From positions 1 through 64,000 of the forward strand of contig JAPOHD010000015.1 of NCBI GenBank assembly GCA_026671195.1: a DNA stretch of 64,000 nt. The letters are read 5' to 3'. A program made the position numbers and the translations under genes. The notes under the pieces are model-generated. The model was not told where the DNA came from and made no database searches. It saw only the letters and a list, made by a program, of their open reading frames with translations. Shown here piece after piece: positions 53,999 to 62,846 of the stretch. Positions within the stretch are counted from its first letter, which is position 1. Each line of letters starts with the position of its first letter. This DNA is from Draconibacterium aestuarii. GTDB lineage: Bacteria > Bacteroidota > Bacteroidia > Bacteroidales > Prolixibacteraceae.

Positions 53999-54346
53999 AT
54001 GAAGCTAAAATCATTATTTTTTTACGTTTTATTTGTTTTTGCCATTGTTTCGTGCGAAGACCGCACACCTGAAGAGGTTGTAGTTCCTTCATGGTTAACA
54101 CCCCGCCTTATTGAACTGGAAGAATCAGGAGATTGCTTTGGTTGTACTGTGCAGCGGTGGACCTACAAAAATGAGTATTTTTATCATTTATATTGTGGAT
54201 TCTGGTCGTGTCTTGATTGCGAAGTATATCGGGTTAACGGCGACCATGTTGTGTGGGGCGAAGACATTGACCATGCCGATTATGACCAGAACAAGCACCG
54301 ACCGGTAAAAATCTGGGAATGTGGCGACGAACTTGAGGCCGAATAA
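53999..54346 (+). CDS. Small Cys-rich lipoprotein
   Basis: 115 residues from the ATG at 53999. The lipoprotein signal ends FAIVSC (Cys 18). The mature part has seven further Cys, in GDCFGC, LYCGFWSCLDC and WECGD, enough for several disulfides, and many acidic and aromatic residues. No domain is recognised. It is the last gene of the cluster, 22 bp after gene D, and the transcript ends 14-62 bp later in a strong hairpin. It might anchor or cap the assembly at the membrane; this is a guess from position. Confidence 0.6.
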   Translation: MKLKSLFFYVLFVFAIVSCEDRTPEEVVVPSWLTPRLIELEESGDCFGCTVQRWTYKNEYFYHLYCGFWSCLDCEVYRVNGDHVVWGEDIDHADYDQNKHRPVKIWECGDELEAE

Positions 54347-54359
54347 CAGGGAGAAGTAT

Positions 54360-54408
54360 ATAATTTAATTGAGGGTTTTGTTTAAAGCAAAACCCTCAAT
54401 TAAATTAT
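54360..54408. terminator. Bidirectional terminator with 21-bp stem
   Basis: A perfect 21-bp inverted repeat (arms 54360-54380 and 54388-54408, e.g. GAGGGTTTTG / CAAAACCCTC) around a 7-base loop, flanked by A/T runs on both sides. It lies exactly between the convergent Cys-rich lipoprotein and the sulfatase at 54410. Confidence 0.93.
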
Positions 54409-54409
54409 G

Positions 54410-56308
54410 CTACCAGGAAAATTCGATTTGGTAATCATCAGGATTTAATTCCCATTTTTCAATCAACCATTTGGCTGCACGCATGTCATATTTATTTCGG
54501 GTATTCGATTCGGCACCGGCAATCATATCTATAACGCCTTTTTGAATTTCGGGGCTCTTTTCGTTTACACAATCAATTACATTTAAGGCGTGACAACGTG
54601 CAAATTCGTTCGGATTTTTTAAAACCGAGAGTAAAGCTTTTTTTGCCACTGTCTTTTCATTTAAATTGTACAGTGCTTCGGCTGCAACTGCTACAACATC
54701 TGCCGATTCGTCGGAAGTAGCCGCTTTGAGATCGGAAATCGCAGGCGCTGCTTTTTCTCCCAGAATTAATAGCCCGGAAGCGCCCCAGTAACGCACTGCA
54801 CTTTCATCGCTTTTCAGGTAACTTTTTAGCTTTTCAAGATTCTCAGTTTTTCCTAATGTCGCAATTTCAGCGGCTTCCATAATCTGGTCAAGATTAATTT
54901 TTCCGGAGCGCATATAATCGTACATTGCTACTTCTCCGGCACGGTCAACCCGGTCGGCTTCAGGAATAAAACCCGTGTCGTTGATGCGGGTCACCCAGTC
55001 TTTGTTTGCTTTTCGCATTCTTTCCAGCACATCTTTGTAAGCTGGATCGTTGGCCAGGTTGTTAATTTCCCAGGGATCATTTTCAGTGTCGTACAATTCT
55101 TCCACCGGTTTTGTTTGCCAGAAAGCACTTTGCACTTCATTACATTCACCTTTTTTGTAAGCTTCTTTCCACGAACGAATAGATGGAGCCCGGAATAAAT
55201 ATTCGATGCGTTGACCATAAATCCGGTTGGGCATGTAATTTCTTATGTAGCGGTATTGTTGATCACGAACAGCACGGCACATGTCGTAACGTTCATCCAT
55301 TCTACCCCGAAACATATAGGCATATTCCGGATCAGCAGTTTTTTGTTTGCCAAGAAATGCATTGCCTTGCAGGTAGTCAGGAATTTCGATGCCGACAATA
55401 CTTAAAAGAGTGGGCACCAGGTCAACAAAACTTATTAACCGATTTACTTTTGTACCCGTTTGTTCATTGGGGAACAAATGCTTGTACTTTTCAGGAATGC
55501 GCACGATAAAAGGAACACGTGTACCTGATTCGTACACATAACGTTTGCTGCGGGCCAATACTCCGCCGTGGTCTCCATAGTAAAAAACAATGGTGTTTTC
55601 AGTCAGTCCTGCCTCATCCAGTTCTTTTAGCCATTTCCCGATTTGGGTGTCCATGTCTTCCACTTTGTCGTAATATTGTGCCCAATCGTGTTTCATCTCC
55701 GGAGTTGCCGGATGGTGAGGTGGAATTGGAACTTCGTTAGGACTGTGCCGTAATTCTTCGTTTGGAATTGATTTGTGAATGCTGCTTTCGTGAGAAATAG
55801 TTGTGTTGAATATGGCAAAAAATGGTTTTCCTTCCGGGCGGTTTTTCCAGTGTGCCGTCTTACTGCATTCGTCCCAAATAGATTGTTCATCAACATTATT
55901 GGTGTTGTAATCGGTTTTGCTGTTGTTGGAGCAATAATAACCTGCATCTCGCAAATATTCAGGGTAGGGAACCACTGTTTCAGAAAGCGGATAATAACTA
56001 CGCATATGTTGCGATCCGTTTGAGCAGGCATAAACTCCTGTTAAAATTGTATTACGGGCAGGTGCGCAAACCGGCGCATTTGCATAAGCATGTGTATATA
56101 AAAAACCTTCAGAGGCCAGTTTGTCGAGGTTGGGAGTTGTTGCAAACTCATCTCCGTAACAGCCTAAAAAGGGACTGTTGTCTTCGCTGGTCAGCCATAA
56201 AATATTTGGTAATTCTTCAGGTGTTTGTTTTTCACAACTGGTAAAGGTGGTACAAGTAAATGCAACTGCAAAAAGAAAGAGAAGTTGCCTTAGGTTTTTT
56301 AGTTTCAT
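54410..56308 (-). CDS. S1-type sulfatase with C-terminal HEAT-like repeats
   Basis: 632 residues with a lipoprotein-like signal (CTTFTSCEKQ, Cys 25). The metal site is PNILWLTSEDNSPFLGCYGD; the formylglycine motif is C81-A-P-A-R, then NTILTGVYA, an Ala variant of CxPSR known in part of the S1 family. FYYGDHGGVLARSKRYVYESGTRVPFIVR completes the active site. After ~500, helical repeats with AVRYWGASGLLILGEKA and ADVVAVAAEALYNL look like HEAT repeats. It is separate from the main locus and faces the opposite way; it may share a transcript with the VOC gene 68 bp upstream. Confidence 0.92.
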   Translation of the reverse strand: MKLKNLRQLLFLFAVAFTCTTFTSCEKQTPEELPNILWLTSEDNSPFLGCYGDEFATTPNLDKLASEGFLYTHAYANAPVCAPARNTILTGVYACSNGSQHMRSYYPLSETVVPYPEYLRDAGYYCSNNSKTDYNTNNVDEQSIWDECSKTAHWKNRPEGKPFFAIFNTTISHESSIHKSIPNEELRHSPNEVPIPPHHPATPEMKHDWAQYYDKVEDMDTQIGKWLKELDEAGLTENTIVFYYGDHGGVLARSKRYVYESGTRVPFIVRIPEKYKHLFPNEQTGTKVNRLISFVDLVPTLLSIVGIEIPDYLQGNAFLGKQKTADPEYAYMFRGRMDERYDMCRAVRDQQYRYIRNYMPNRIYGQRIEYLFRAPSIRSWKEAYKKGECNEVQSAFWQTKPVEELYDTENDPWEINNLANDPAYKDVLERMRKANKDWVTRINDTGFIPEADRVDRAGEVAMYDYMRSGKINLDQIMEAAEIATLGKTENLEKLKSYLKSDESAVRYWGASGLLILGEKAAPAISDLKAATSDESADVVAVAAEALYNLNEKTVAKKALLSVLKNPNEFARCHALNVIDCVNEKSPEIQKGVIDMIAGAESNTRNKYDMRAAKWLIEKWELNPDDYQIEFSW

Positions 56309-56376
56309 TATTGGTTTTTCAGATTGAGATCTAAAAATAGGAATTTTAAAGAGAAATGAAAATTAACCAGATAAGA

Positions 56377-56766
56377 TTATGCCATTATTTCCACCCTGTT
56401 TCCGTCGGGATCAAGAAAAATACTTTCGTAAAAACCATCGCCGGTGGTTCGTGGTTCACCTATAATCTTAAAGCCATCTTTTCTAAGCATCTCCGTAATC
56501 TCAATTACTTTATCTTTTGAGCCTACTTTTATGGCAAAATGTATGTATCCGGTAAACTGTTTCAACGGATTATCTTTCGATTTTGGAATGCGCGGCATTT
56601 CCATTATCTCAACACGGCAATCGCCACCAAACGATAGAAAATACGAACGGAATTCGCGGGAATGGTTGTGGTAAATTTCGTTGGATGAGGCATCAAAATA
56701 ATGCATGTAAAAATTACGAAGCCCTTCAAGATTATAGGTCCAGATTGCAAGGTGATCAATTCTCAT
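56377..56766 (-). CDS. VOC-superfamily (glyoxalase/dioxygenase-fold) protein
   Basis: 129 residues with two beta-alpha-beta-beta-beta modules. The first starts MRIDHLAIWTYNLEGLRNFYMHYFDA (His 4, metal candidate); the second has YIHFAIKVGSKDKVIEI and ends FLDPDGNRVEIM (Glu metal candidate). It is a metal-dependent glyoxalase I-like or dioxygenase-like protein of unknown substrate. It lies 68 bp upstream of the sulfatase and 62 bp downstream of the HD gene on the same strand. Confidence 0.85.
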   Translation of the reverse strand: MRIDHLAIWTYNLEGLRNFYMHYFDASSNEIYHNHSREFRSYFLSFGGDCRVEIMEMPRIPKSKDNPLKQFTGYIHFAIKVGSKDKVIEITEMLRKDGFKIIGEPRTTGDGFYESIFLDPDGNRVEIMA

Positions 56767-56828
56767 AGCTTTAATGTTTCTTCCTCTAAAAATACAAAAC
56801 CTTTCATTGAAAAACAGAACTTAATCTG

Positions 56829-57485
56829 TTAAAAATTGCAATCCCACTCCTTAAAAAAGTGTTCCAGAAAATCTTCCATGTAACGATGGCGCGATTCTGC
56901 CAGGTGTATTGCTGTTTGCGTGTTCAACCGGTTTTTTAGTAAGAGAAGTTTCTCGTAAAAATGATTTATGGTTGGGGCAGTGGTTTTTTTGTACTCCTCA
57001 AAACTATTGTGCATTTCTGGTTTAATGGCAGGATCGTACATTAGTCTGTTTTTATGGCCTCCATAGGCAAATGTACGCGCTATCCCAATGGCTCCAATGG
57101 CATCCAGCCGGTCGGCATCCTGTACAATTTGTGCTTCCAGTGAGATGGCTTTGGTTTCAATACCTGCACCTTTAAATGATACTTGTTCAATAATTCGCAG
57201 TATTTTTTTGATTTCGGCAACAGGCAGGTTCATTTTTTGTAACCATATTTTTGTCTTTGAATTGTTCGTTTCATCTGAGAGCTTCCAGTCGTCCAAATCA
57301 TGAAGCAAAGCAGCCATTTCGATAATGAAAATATCGCCACCTTCTTGTTTCGAAATCTTGAGTGCCAGGTTTCTGACTCTGTAAATATGCCACCAGTCGT
57401 GCCCTGATCCTTCGCCCTCAAAATGTTCCTTTATATATTTTTCTGTCTGAAAAAGCAATTCTTTTTGTCGAATATTAGAATCCAT
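56829..57485 (-). CDS. HD-domain metal-dependent phosphohydrolase
   Basis: 218 residues. The H-HD-D quartet is visible: H33 in HDWWHIYRV, H62-D63 in LLHDLDDW, and D123 in VQDADRLDAIGAIGIAR. The arrangement GHDWWHIYRVRNLA near the start and DADRLDAIGAIGI is that of the YedJ/YpgQ-like HD family, acting on nucleotides or similar phosphates. It is single-domain and cytoplasmic. Confidence 0.9.
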   Translation of the reverse strand: MDSNIRQKELLFQTEKYIKEHFEGEGSGHDWWHIYRVRNLALKISKQEGGDIFIIEMAALLHDLDDWKLSDETNNSKTKIWLQKMNLPVAEIKKILRIIEQVSFKGAGIETKAISLEAQIVQDADRLDAIGAIGIARTFAYGGHKNRLMYDPAIKPEMHNSFEEYKKTTAPTINHFYEKLLLLKNRLNTQTAIHLAESRHRYMEDFLEHFFKEWDCNF

Positions 57486-57618
57486 AATTCAAATTTTAGC
57501 CTCTAAAAATAGGGTTTAAAGCCTAAAAAAAGTTAATAAAAATCAGCTTGTTTTGTAATGCGTTGAAAATCAGGGCTGTGAGAAAATTGTAATTTTTAGT
57601 TGCAACCTAAGTCACACA

Positions 57619-57646
57619 TTGCCAGTGCTCTTTTTTACTATTTTTG
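57619..57646 (+). promoter_or_regulatory. Bacteroidota promoter TTG-N17-TATTTTTG
   Basis: TTG at 57619-57621 and an exact TAnnTTTG box at 57639-57646 with a 17-bp spacer, about 80 bp before the acyl-CoA synthetase start at 57727. Confidence 0.65.
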
Positions 57647-57726
57647 CCCCTGTTTGAGAAGCGCATAAAATTAAGGGAAAAGCGAGAACTTTTTAAACAG
57701 GTTGATAAGGACGAAAAGACATTGAT

Positions 57727-59391
57727 ATGATAGATACAACGAAACTTACTTTGCCGGCATTGTTTTATAATTCGGTAGATAAATTTGCAGATAAAACTTC
57801 GATTGTATTTGTGGGTGAAGAAAACTATACCTACAAAAAGATGGGAGAAGATGTGGCGTTGTTGGCTGAGTTGCTTGTTGAGCTCGGCGTTAAACGGGGC
57901 GATAAAGTTGCTATCTTAAGTACGAATATGCCCAACTGGGGAAAAGCATTTTTTGCCAGTTCAGTTTTAGGAGCCGTAGCAGTGCCAATTTTGCCCGATT
58001 TTCATCCCAACGAAATAGAAACCATTATTGAACATTCTGAGTCGAATTTGTTGTTTGTATCGGAAAGTTTGTACCGCACACTAAATGAAGATACATTGGG
58101 ATTAGTCGAGAATATGATAATGGTGGATAATTTTGCGATTATTCCTAAAGGAACTCCGGTCGATCATTTGAAATCGTTGAATACTTCGGTGGCGCAGGTA
58201 AAGGGTAACTTTATTCCGGTCGATGTGGAAGAGCAAGATCTGGCATCAATTATTTATACTTCGGGGACAACCGGGAATTCGAAAGGTGTGATGTTAACGC
58301 ATAAAAATCTGGCATGGACAGCACAACAAAGCAGAACTCTGCAGAAAATTGATTCGGATGATCGTTTTATTTCGTTGTTACCATTGTCGCATACACTGGA
58401 AAATACGGTTGGCTTTTTATTGCCGATAAAATATGGCGCATCGGTTCATTATTTGCGAAAACCTCCTGTGCCAGCTGTTTTAATGCCAGCACTAAAAAAG
58501 GTGAAACCAACAGTCATGTTATTGGTTCCTCTAATTATTGAAAAGGTGTACAAGTCGAAAATTCAACCTGCTTTTCAGAAAAATGCATTGATGAGGTTTT
58601 TCTCAACTTTTGCCCCAACCCGAAAAGTGTTGCACAAAATGGCCGGCAAAAAATTGTACGAAACTTTTGGAGGAAACCTGCGATTCTTTGGTATTGGGGG
58701 AGCAAAGCTGGATGAAACTGTGGAACGCTTTTTATATGAAAGTGGTTTCCCGTATGCCATTGGGTATGGATTAACCGAAACAGCGCCATTGTTATCGGGA
58801 GCTGTACAAAAAAACCGGAAAATTGGCTCGGCAGGAATTGCCATGGCGGGTGTTAGTTTGCGAATTGCTAATCCCGATCCGAAAACCGGAGAAGGAGAAA
58901 TTCAGGCAAAAGGCGAAAACGTAATGACGGGTTATTACAAAGCTCCGGAAATTACAAAAGAGGTTTTTACCGAAGATGGCTGGTTTAAAACAGGCGATCG
59001 TGGAATGTTCGACAAAGACAATCTCCTTCATATTAAAGGTCGTATTAAAACGATGATTGTTGGAGCCAGTGGTGAAAATATATATCCGGAAGAAATTGAA
59101 ACCGTAATCAATAAAATGCGATTTGTTTTGGAATCGCTGGTAGTTGAGGAAAAAGGGAAACTGGTAGCTATGATTCACCTGAATATGGAAGAAGTTGAAG
59201 AAAATTTCAAGACTATTAAAGAGGAAGCCAAACAATATATTGCCGAAAAGTCGGAAGAATTGCTGCAGGAGATTCATAAAAAGGTAAACCAGGAGGTTAA
59301 CAAATTCTCGAGAATTAACCAGGTAGTACTCCAACCTTTTCCTTTTGAGCGTACTCCAACCCGGAAAATTAAACGGTTTTTATACGCATAG
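57727..59391 (+). CDS. AMP-forming acyl-CoA synthetase (long-chain-fatty-acid ligase family)
   Basis: 554 residues of the ANL superfamily. The P-loop is YTSGTTGNSKG at 177-187; YGLTETAPLLSG is the A5 motif, then GWFKTGDRG and KGRIKTMIVGASGENIYPEEIE (A7-A8 hinge). The C-terminal lysine region is TPTRKIKRFLYA. It activates a carboxylic acid, probably a fatty acid, via an acyl-AMP. It has its own promoter and terminator, so it is a single-gene unit. Confidence 0.93.
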   Translation: MIDTTKLTLPALFYNSVDKFADKTSIVFVGEENYTYKKMGEDVALLAELLVELGVKRGDKVAILSTNMPNWGKAFFASSVLGAVAVPILPDFHPNEIETIIEHSESNLLFVSESLYRTLNEDTLGLVENMIMVDNFAIIPKGTPVDHLKSLNTSVAQVKGNFIPVDVEEQDLASIIYTSGTTGNSKGVMLTHKNLAWTAQQSRTLQKIDSDDRFISLLPLSHTLENTVGFLLPIKYGASVHYLRKPPVPAVLMPALKKVKPTVMLLVPLIIEKVYKSKIQPAFQKNALMRFFSTFAPTRKVLHKMAGKKLYETFGGNLRFFGIGGAKLDETVERFLYESGFPYAIGYGLTETAPLLSGAVQKNRKIGSAGIAMAGVSLRIANPDPKTGEGEIQAKGENVMTGYYKAPEITKEVFTEDGWFKTGDRGMFDKDNLLHIKGRIKTMIVGASGENIYPEEIETVINKMRFVLESLVVEEKGKLVAMIHLNMEEVEENFKTIKEEAKQYIAEKSEELLQEIHKKVNQEVNKFSRINQVVLQPFPFERTPTRKIKRFLYA

Positions 59392-59410
59392 CGTCAAAAA
59401 ATATTTATTA

Positions 59411-59444
59411 AAAGGAAAGTCTTTGTATGGGCTTTCCTTTTTTT
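59411..59444 (+). terminator. Rho-independent terminator
   Basis: AAAGGAAAG (59411-59419) pairs with CTTTCCTTT (59432-59440), continuing into a T run, 20 bp after the acyl-CoA synthetase. Confidence 0.85.
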
Positions 59445-59474
59445 GTTACAAGTAGGTAGAATTTGTTAATTTTG
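59443..59474 (+). promoter_or_regulatory. Promoter of the purM unit (TTG-N21-TAATTTTG)
   Basis: TTG at 59443-59445 and an exact TAnnTTTG box at 59467-59474, 21 bp apart and 24 bp before the purM ATG. The TTG overlaps the end of the preceding terminator T run. Confidence 0.6.
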
Positions 59475-59497
59475 TAGCCACAAAAATTAGGTAGTAA

Positions 59498-60667
59498 ATG
59501 GTAACTGAATCGAGATATAGCGCAAGGGGGGTTTCTGCATCGAAAGAAGATGTGCACGAGGCAATAAAAAACGTGGATAAAGGAGTATTTCCAAAGGCAT
59601 TTTGTAAAATCGTTCCTGATATTTTGGGTGGCGATCCGGAGTGGTGCAATATTATGCATGCCGATGGGGCCGGAACAAAGTCGGCACTGGCATACTTGTA
59701 TTGGAAAGAAACCGGTGATATTTCGGTGTGGAAAGGCATTGCCCAGGATGCTTTGATAATGAATGTGGACGATTTATTGTGTGTTGGAGCTACCGATAAT
59801 ATTTTAGTTTCTTCAACCATTGGACGAAATAAAAACAATATTCCTGGCGAAGTAATTGCTGCCATTATCAATGGTACAGAAGAGTTATTGGCAAGTCTTC
59901 GCGAAATGGGAATCAGCATTTATTCAACAGGTGGCGAAACTGCTGATGTTGGCGATTTGGTGCGTACTATTATTGTGGATTCAACGGTTACCTGTCGGAT
60001 GAGAAAGAGCGATGTGGTTTCGGCTGATAATATAAAAGCCGGCGATGTAATTGTTGGGCTTTCATCATCGGGACAAGCCACTTACGAAACGGAATACAAC
60101 GGAGGAATGGGAAGTAACGGTTTAACTTCGGCCCGTCACGATGTATTTGCAAAATATTTAGCAGAAAAATATCCAGAGAGTTTCGATCCTGAAGTACCTT
60201 CTGATCTGGTTTATTCGGGAGCAAAGAAATTAACCGAAGCGGTTGAAGGATTGGATATCGATGCCGGGAAACTGGTTTTGTCGCCAACAAGAACCTACGC
60301 TCCGGTAATAAAAAAAGTTCTGGATCAGTTCCGCGGAAAAATTTCAGGAATGATTCACTGCTCAGGAGGTGCACAAACCAAGGTGCTTCATTTTGTTGGA
60401 GACGTTCATGTAATTAAAGATAATATGTTCCCGGTTCCACCACTGTTTAAACTTATTCAGGAACAGTCGGGTACCGATTGGAAAGAGATGTACAAGGTGT
60501 TTAATATGGGACACCGTTATGAAATATACTGTGGCGCCGATGTGGCAGAAGAGATCATTGAAATCTCAAAATCGTTTAATATCGATGCACAGATTATTGG
60601 AAATGTTGAACCTTTCGATGGTAAAAAACTTACTATTAAGTCGGAGAAAGGGGAATTTGTTTATTAA
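59498..60667 (+). CDS. purM: Phosphoribosylformylglycinamidine cyclo-ligase (AIR synthetase)
   Basis: 389 residues, the longer Bacteroidota form. It converts FGAM plus ATP to aminoimidazole ribotide, step 5 of purine synthesis. It has RYSARGVSASK, MHADGAGTKSALAYLYWK, the NVDDLLCVGA ATP/metal loop, STGGETADVGDLVRT, GLSSSGQATYETEYNGGMGSNGLTSAR and the C-terminal FNMGHRYEIY. prfA starts 87 bp downstream with a degenerate palindromic repeat between. Confidence 0.95.
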   Translation: MVTESRYSARGVSASKEDVHEAIKNVDKGVFPKAFCKIVPDILGGDPEWCNIMHADGAGTKSALAYLYWKETGDISVWKGIAQDALIMNVDDLLCVGATDNILVSSTIGRNKNNIPGEVIAAIINGTEELLASLREMGISIYSTGGETADVGDLVRTIIVDSTVTCRMRKSDVVSADNIKAGDVIVGLSSSGQATYETEYNGGMGSNGLTSARHDVFAKYLAEKYPESFDPEVPSDLVYSGAKKLTEAVEGLDIDAGKLVLSPTRTYAPVIKKVLDQFRGKISGMIHCSGGAQTKVLHFVGDVHVIKDNMFPVPPLFKLIQEQSGTDWKEMYKVFNMGHRYEIYCGADVAEEIIEISKSFNIDAQIIGNVEPFDGKKLTIKSEKGEFVY

Positions 60668-60670
60668 TGG

Positions 60671-60735
60671 CATTTTAAACGAAGTGAGAATTCTATCGAC
60701 TGAATTTCTTCAGTCGCACACTTCTTCAGAATGAC
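60671..60735. repeat. Degenerate palindromic repeat element
   Basis: A decayed relative of the 40661-40725 element between purM and prfA: GAAGTGAGAATTCT near the left end, CGACTGAATTTCTTCAGTCG as a perfect inner hairpin, and TTCAGAATGACA at the right end. The left TGTCATT end is only partly kept (CATTTTAAAC). Confidence 0.6.
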
Positions 60736-60753
60736 AATTTAAGTAAAACACAG

Positions 60754-61839
60754 ATGGCAGAATACGCACTATTAGAAAAATTTGAATCGATAAAGCACCG
60801 CTTCGAAGAGGTGGAGCAACAAATTACTGATCCCGAGATAATCTCGGATATGAAACGGTATGTAAAGCTGAATCAGGAATATAAAAACCTGCAAAAGCTG
60901 GTGGCTAAGTTTCAGGAATTTAAAAATCTGGTGGATAATATTGAAACCGGGAAAGAAATGCTGGCTGAAGAAAGCGATGAGGAAATGCGTGAGATGGCTC
61001 GTGAAGAAATCGAAGAATCAGAAAAACGAATTCCGGAAATTGAGAAACAAGTAAAATTGTTACTTGTACCGGCCGATCCGGAAGATGCGAAAAATGCAGT
61101 GCTCGAAATTCGTGCCGGAACGGGTGGAGACGAGGCTAGTATTTTTGCTGGCGATTTGTATCGCATGTACTCCAAATTCTGCGAGAAAAAAGGCTGGCGA
61201 ATGGAAGTCTCCAATGTTAATGAAGGAACCTCGGGTGGTTTTAAAGAGATTGTTGCAACCGTTACCGGAGAAGGCGTTTACGGCATTTTAAAATACGAAT
61301 CGGGCGTTCACCGAGTGCAACGTGTTCCTCAAACCGAAACACAAGGACGCGTACACACTTCAGCAGCCACCGTTGCTGTTTTACCCGAAGCGGATGAATT
61401 TGATGTTGAACTGCGAAGCGAAGACATTCGTCGCGATGAATATTGTTCGTCAGGTCCGGGTGGACAGTCGGTAAACACCACCTATTCGGCAATTCGACTA
61501 ACACATATTCCAACAGGTATTGTTGTAACTTGCCAGGATCAGAAATCGAAGTTGAAAAACCTCGATAAAGCCATGGCCGAATTACGTACCCGTTTGTACA
61601 ATATGGAATACCAAAAGTACATCGATGAAATTTCGTCGAAACGTAAAACCATGGTTTCCACCGGCGACCGCTCTGCAAAAATCAGAACGTACAACTGGCC
61701 ACAAGGTCGTGTTACCGATCACCGGATCAATTTAACGCTTTACAATCTTCAGGCAATTATTAATGGCGATATCGATGAGGTGATTGAAAAGCTGATGATT
61801 GAGGAGAATGCAGAAAAATTGAAAGAAGCAGAAATTTAA
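60754..61839 (+). CDS. prfA: Peptide chain release factor 1
   Basis: 361 residues, full length. The GGQ catalytic motif is at 236-238 (SSGPGGQSVN) and triggers peptidyl-tRNA hydrolysis. The stop-codon recognition loop reads PQT at 192-194 (VPQTETQGRVHTS) in place of the PxT consensus's usual Ala or Val, and fits RF1 (UAA/UAG) rather than RF2 (SPF). No frameshift is present. It lies between purM and pyrF on one strand. Confidence 0.96.
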   Translation: MAEYALLEKFESIKHRFEEVEQQITDPEIISDMKRYVKLNQEYKNLQKLVAKFQEFKNLVDNIETGKEMLAEESDEEMREMAREEIEESEKRIPEIEKQVKLLLVPADPEDAKNAVLEIRAGTGGDEASIFAGDLYRMYSKFCEKKGWRMEVSNVNEGTSGGFKEIVATVTGEGVYGILKYESGVHRVQRVPQTETQGRVHTSAATVAVLPEADEFDVELRSEDIRRDEYCSSGPGGQSVNTTYSAIRLTHIPTGIVVTCQDQKSKLKNLDKAMAELRTRLYNMEYQKYIDEISSKRKTMVSTGDRSAKIRTYNWPQGRVTDHRINLTLYNLQAIINGDIDEVIEKLMIEENAEKLKEAEI

Positions 61840-61904
61840 TAGTTAACAGATAAAAACATAAAACGACTTCCGGTCTTGGATTTCGTATTTTCCAACTTAA
61901 AAAA

Positions 61905-62738
61905 ATGAATCAACAAGAATTATTCGGGCAAATACAAAAAAAACGTAGTTTTCTTTGCGTTGGTTTGGACACTGATATCCAAAAAATTCCACAACACTTA
62001 ATGGATACTTCTGATCCGGTTTTTTCTTTCAACAAAGAAATAATTGATGCTACTGCAGAATTTACTGTGGCTTACAAACCCAACCTTGCTTTTTACGAGA
62101 GCCTGGGATCGAGAGGTATTATTAGTCTGGAAAAAACAGTTTCATATTTGAAGTCGAAATATCCCAATATTTTCCTGATTGCCGATGCAAAACGAGGCGA
62201 CATCGGGAATACTTCCAGTTTATACGCTCGGGCATTTTTCGATAAACAGGATTTTGATGCGGTAACTGTTGCCCCATACATGGGTGAAGATTCGGTAAAA
62301 CCATTTATGACTTATCTTGACAAATGGGTAATTCTTTTGGCTTTAACATCGAATAAAGGAGCGTATGATTTTCAGTTTATCGAAGACAAAGAAAGTGGTG
62401 AAAAACTTTTTGAAACGGTTCTAAAGAAATCACAGGAATGGGGAACCGATGAGAATATGATGTATGTGGTTGGTGCAACCAAAGCTGAAAAATTAAAAGA
62501 AATCAGAGAGATTGTACCCAATCATTTTTTGTTGGTACCGGGTGTTGGTGCTCAGGGTGGAAGTCTTCAGGAAGTTGCCAAAAACGGAATGAATGCAAAA
62601 TGTGGTTTGCTTGTAAACTCATCGCGCGGAATTATATATGCATCGAATGATGTGGATTATGCAGAAAAGGCAAGAGCTGCAGCAAAAGAAATTCAGCAGG
62701 AAATGGAAGTGCTTTTAAAAGAAGGTGGCTTACTGTAG
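61905..62738 (+). CDS. pyrF: Orotidine 5'-phosphate decarboxylase, type 2
   Basis: 277 residues, matching the longer type 2 enzyme. It decarboxylates OMP to UMP. The catalytic [14 protein letters not shown] motif places D94, K96 and D99; [20 protein letters not shown] and VPGVGAQGG (phosphate loop) are also present. It begins 65 bp after prfA and ends in a strong terminator, closing the purM-prfA-pyrF unit. Confidence 0.96.
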   Translation: MNQQELFGQIQKKRSFLCVGLDTDIQKIPQHLMDTSDPVFSFNKEIIDATAEFTVAYKPNLAFYESLGSRGIISLEKTVSYLKSKYPNIFLIADAKRGDIGNTSSLYARAFFDKQDFDAVTVAPYMGEDSVKPFMTYLDKWVILLALTSNKGAYDFQFIEDKESGEKLFETVLKKSQEWGTDENMMYVVGATKAEKLKEIREIVPNHFLLVPGVGAQGGSLQEVAKNGMNAKCGLLVNSSRGIIYASNDVDYAEKARAAAKEIQQEMEVLLKEGGLL

Positions 62739-62756
62739 TTGCAACCTTTTACGAAA

Positions 62757-62797
62757 TAAAAACGGGCAATAATCTTTTGATTGTTGCCCGTTTTTTT
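62757..62797 (+). terminator. Rho-independent terminator after pyrF
   Basis: AACGGGCAATAAT (62761-62773) pairs with ATTGTTGCCCGTT (62780-62792) with one G-U pair, followed by a T run. The A run on the left could let it act in both directions. Confidence 0.9.
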
Positions 62798-62846
62798 ATC
62801 AGTCAGTTTGAACTTGTTTCAGAATCTTTCTTTGCAAATTTCTTGA

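Noticed and set aside
47686-54346. Type V (FimA/Mfa1) pilus locus
   Set aside because: The subunits carry ordinary SPI signals, not lipoprotein signals, and a barrel and Ig-like chaperone are present, which type V pili lack.
58792-59334. Long minus-strand frame opposite the acyl-CoA synthetase (and similar frames opposite other genes)
   Set aside because: It lies fully antisense to a clear gene, with low-complexity Phe/Asn-rich translation and no domain.
60754-61839. prfB (RF2) with programmed frameshift
   Set aside because: The recognition loop is PQT, not SPF, and the frame is continuous.
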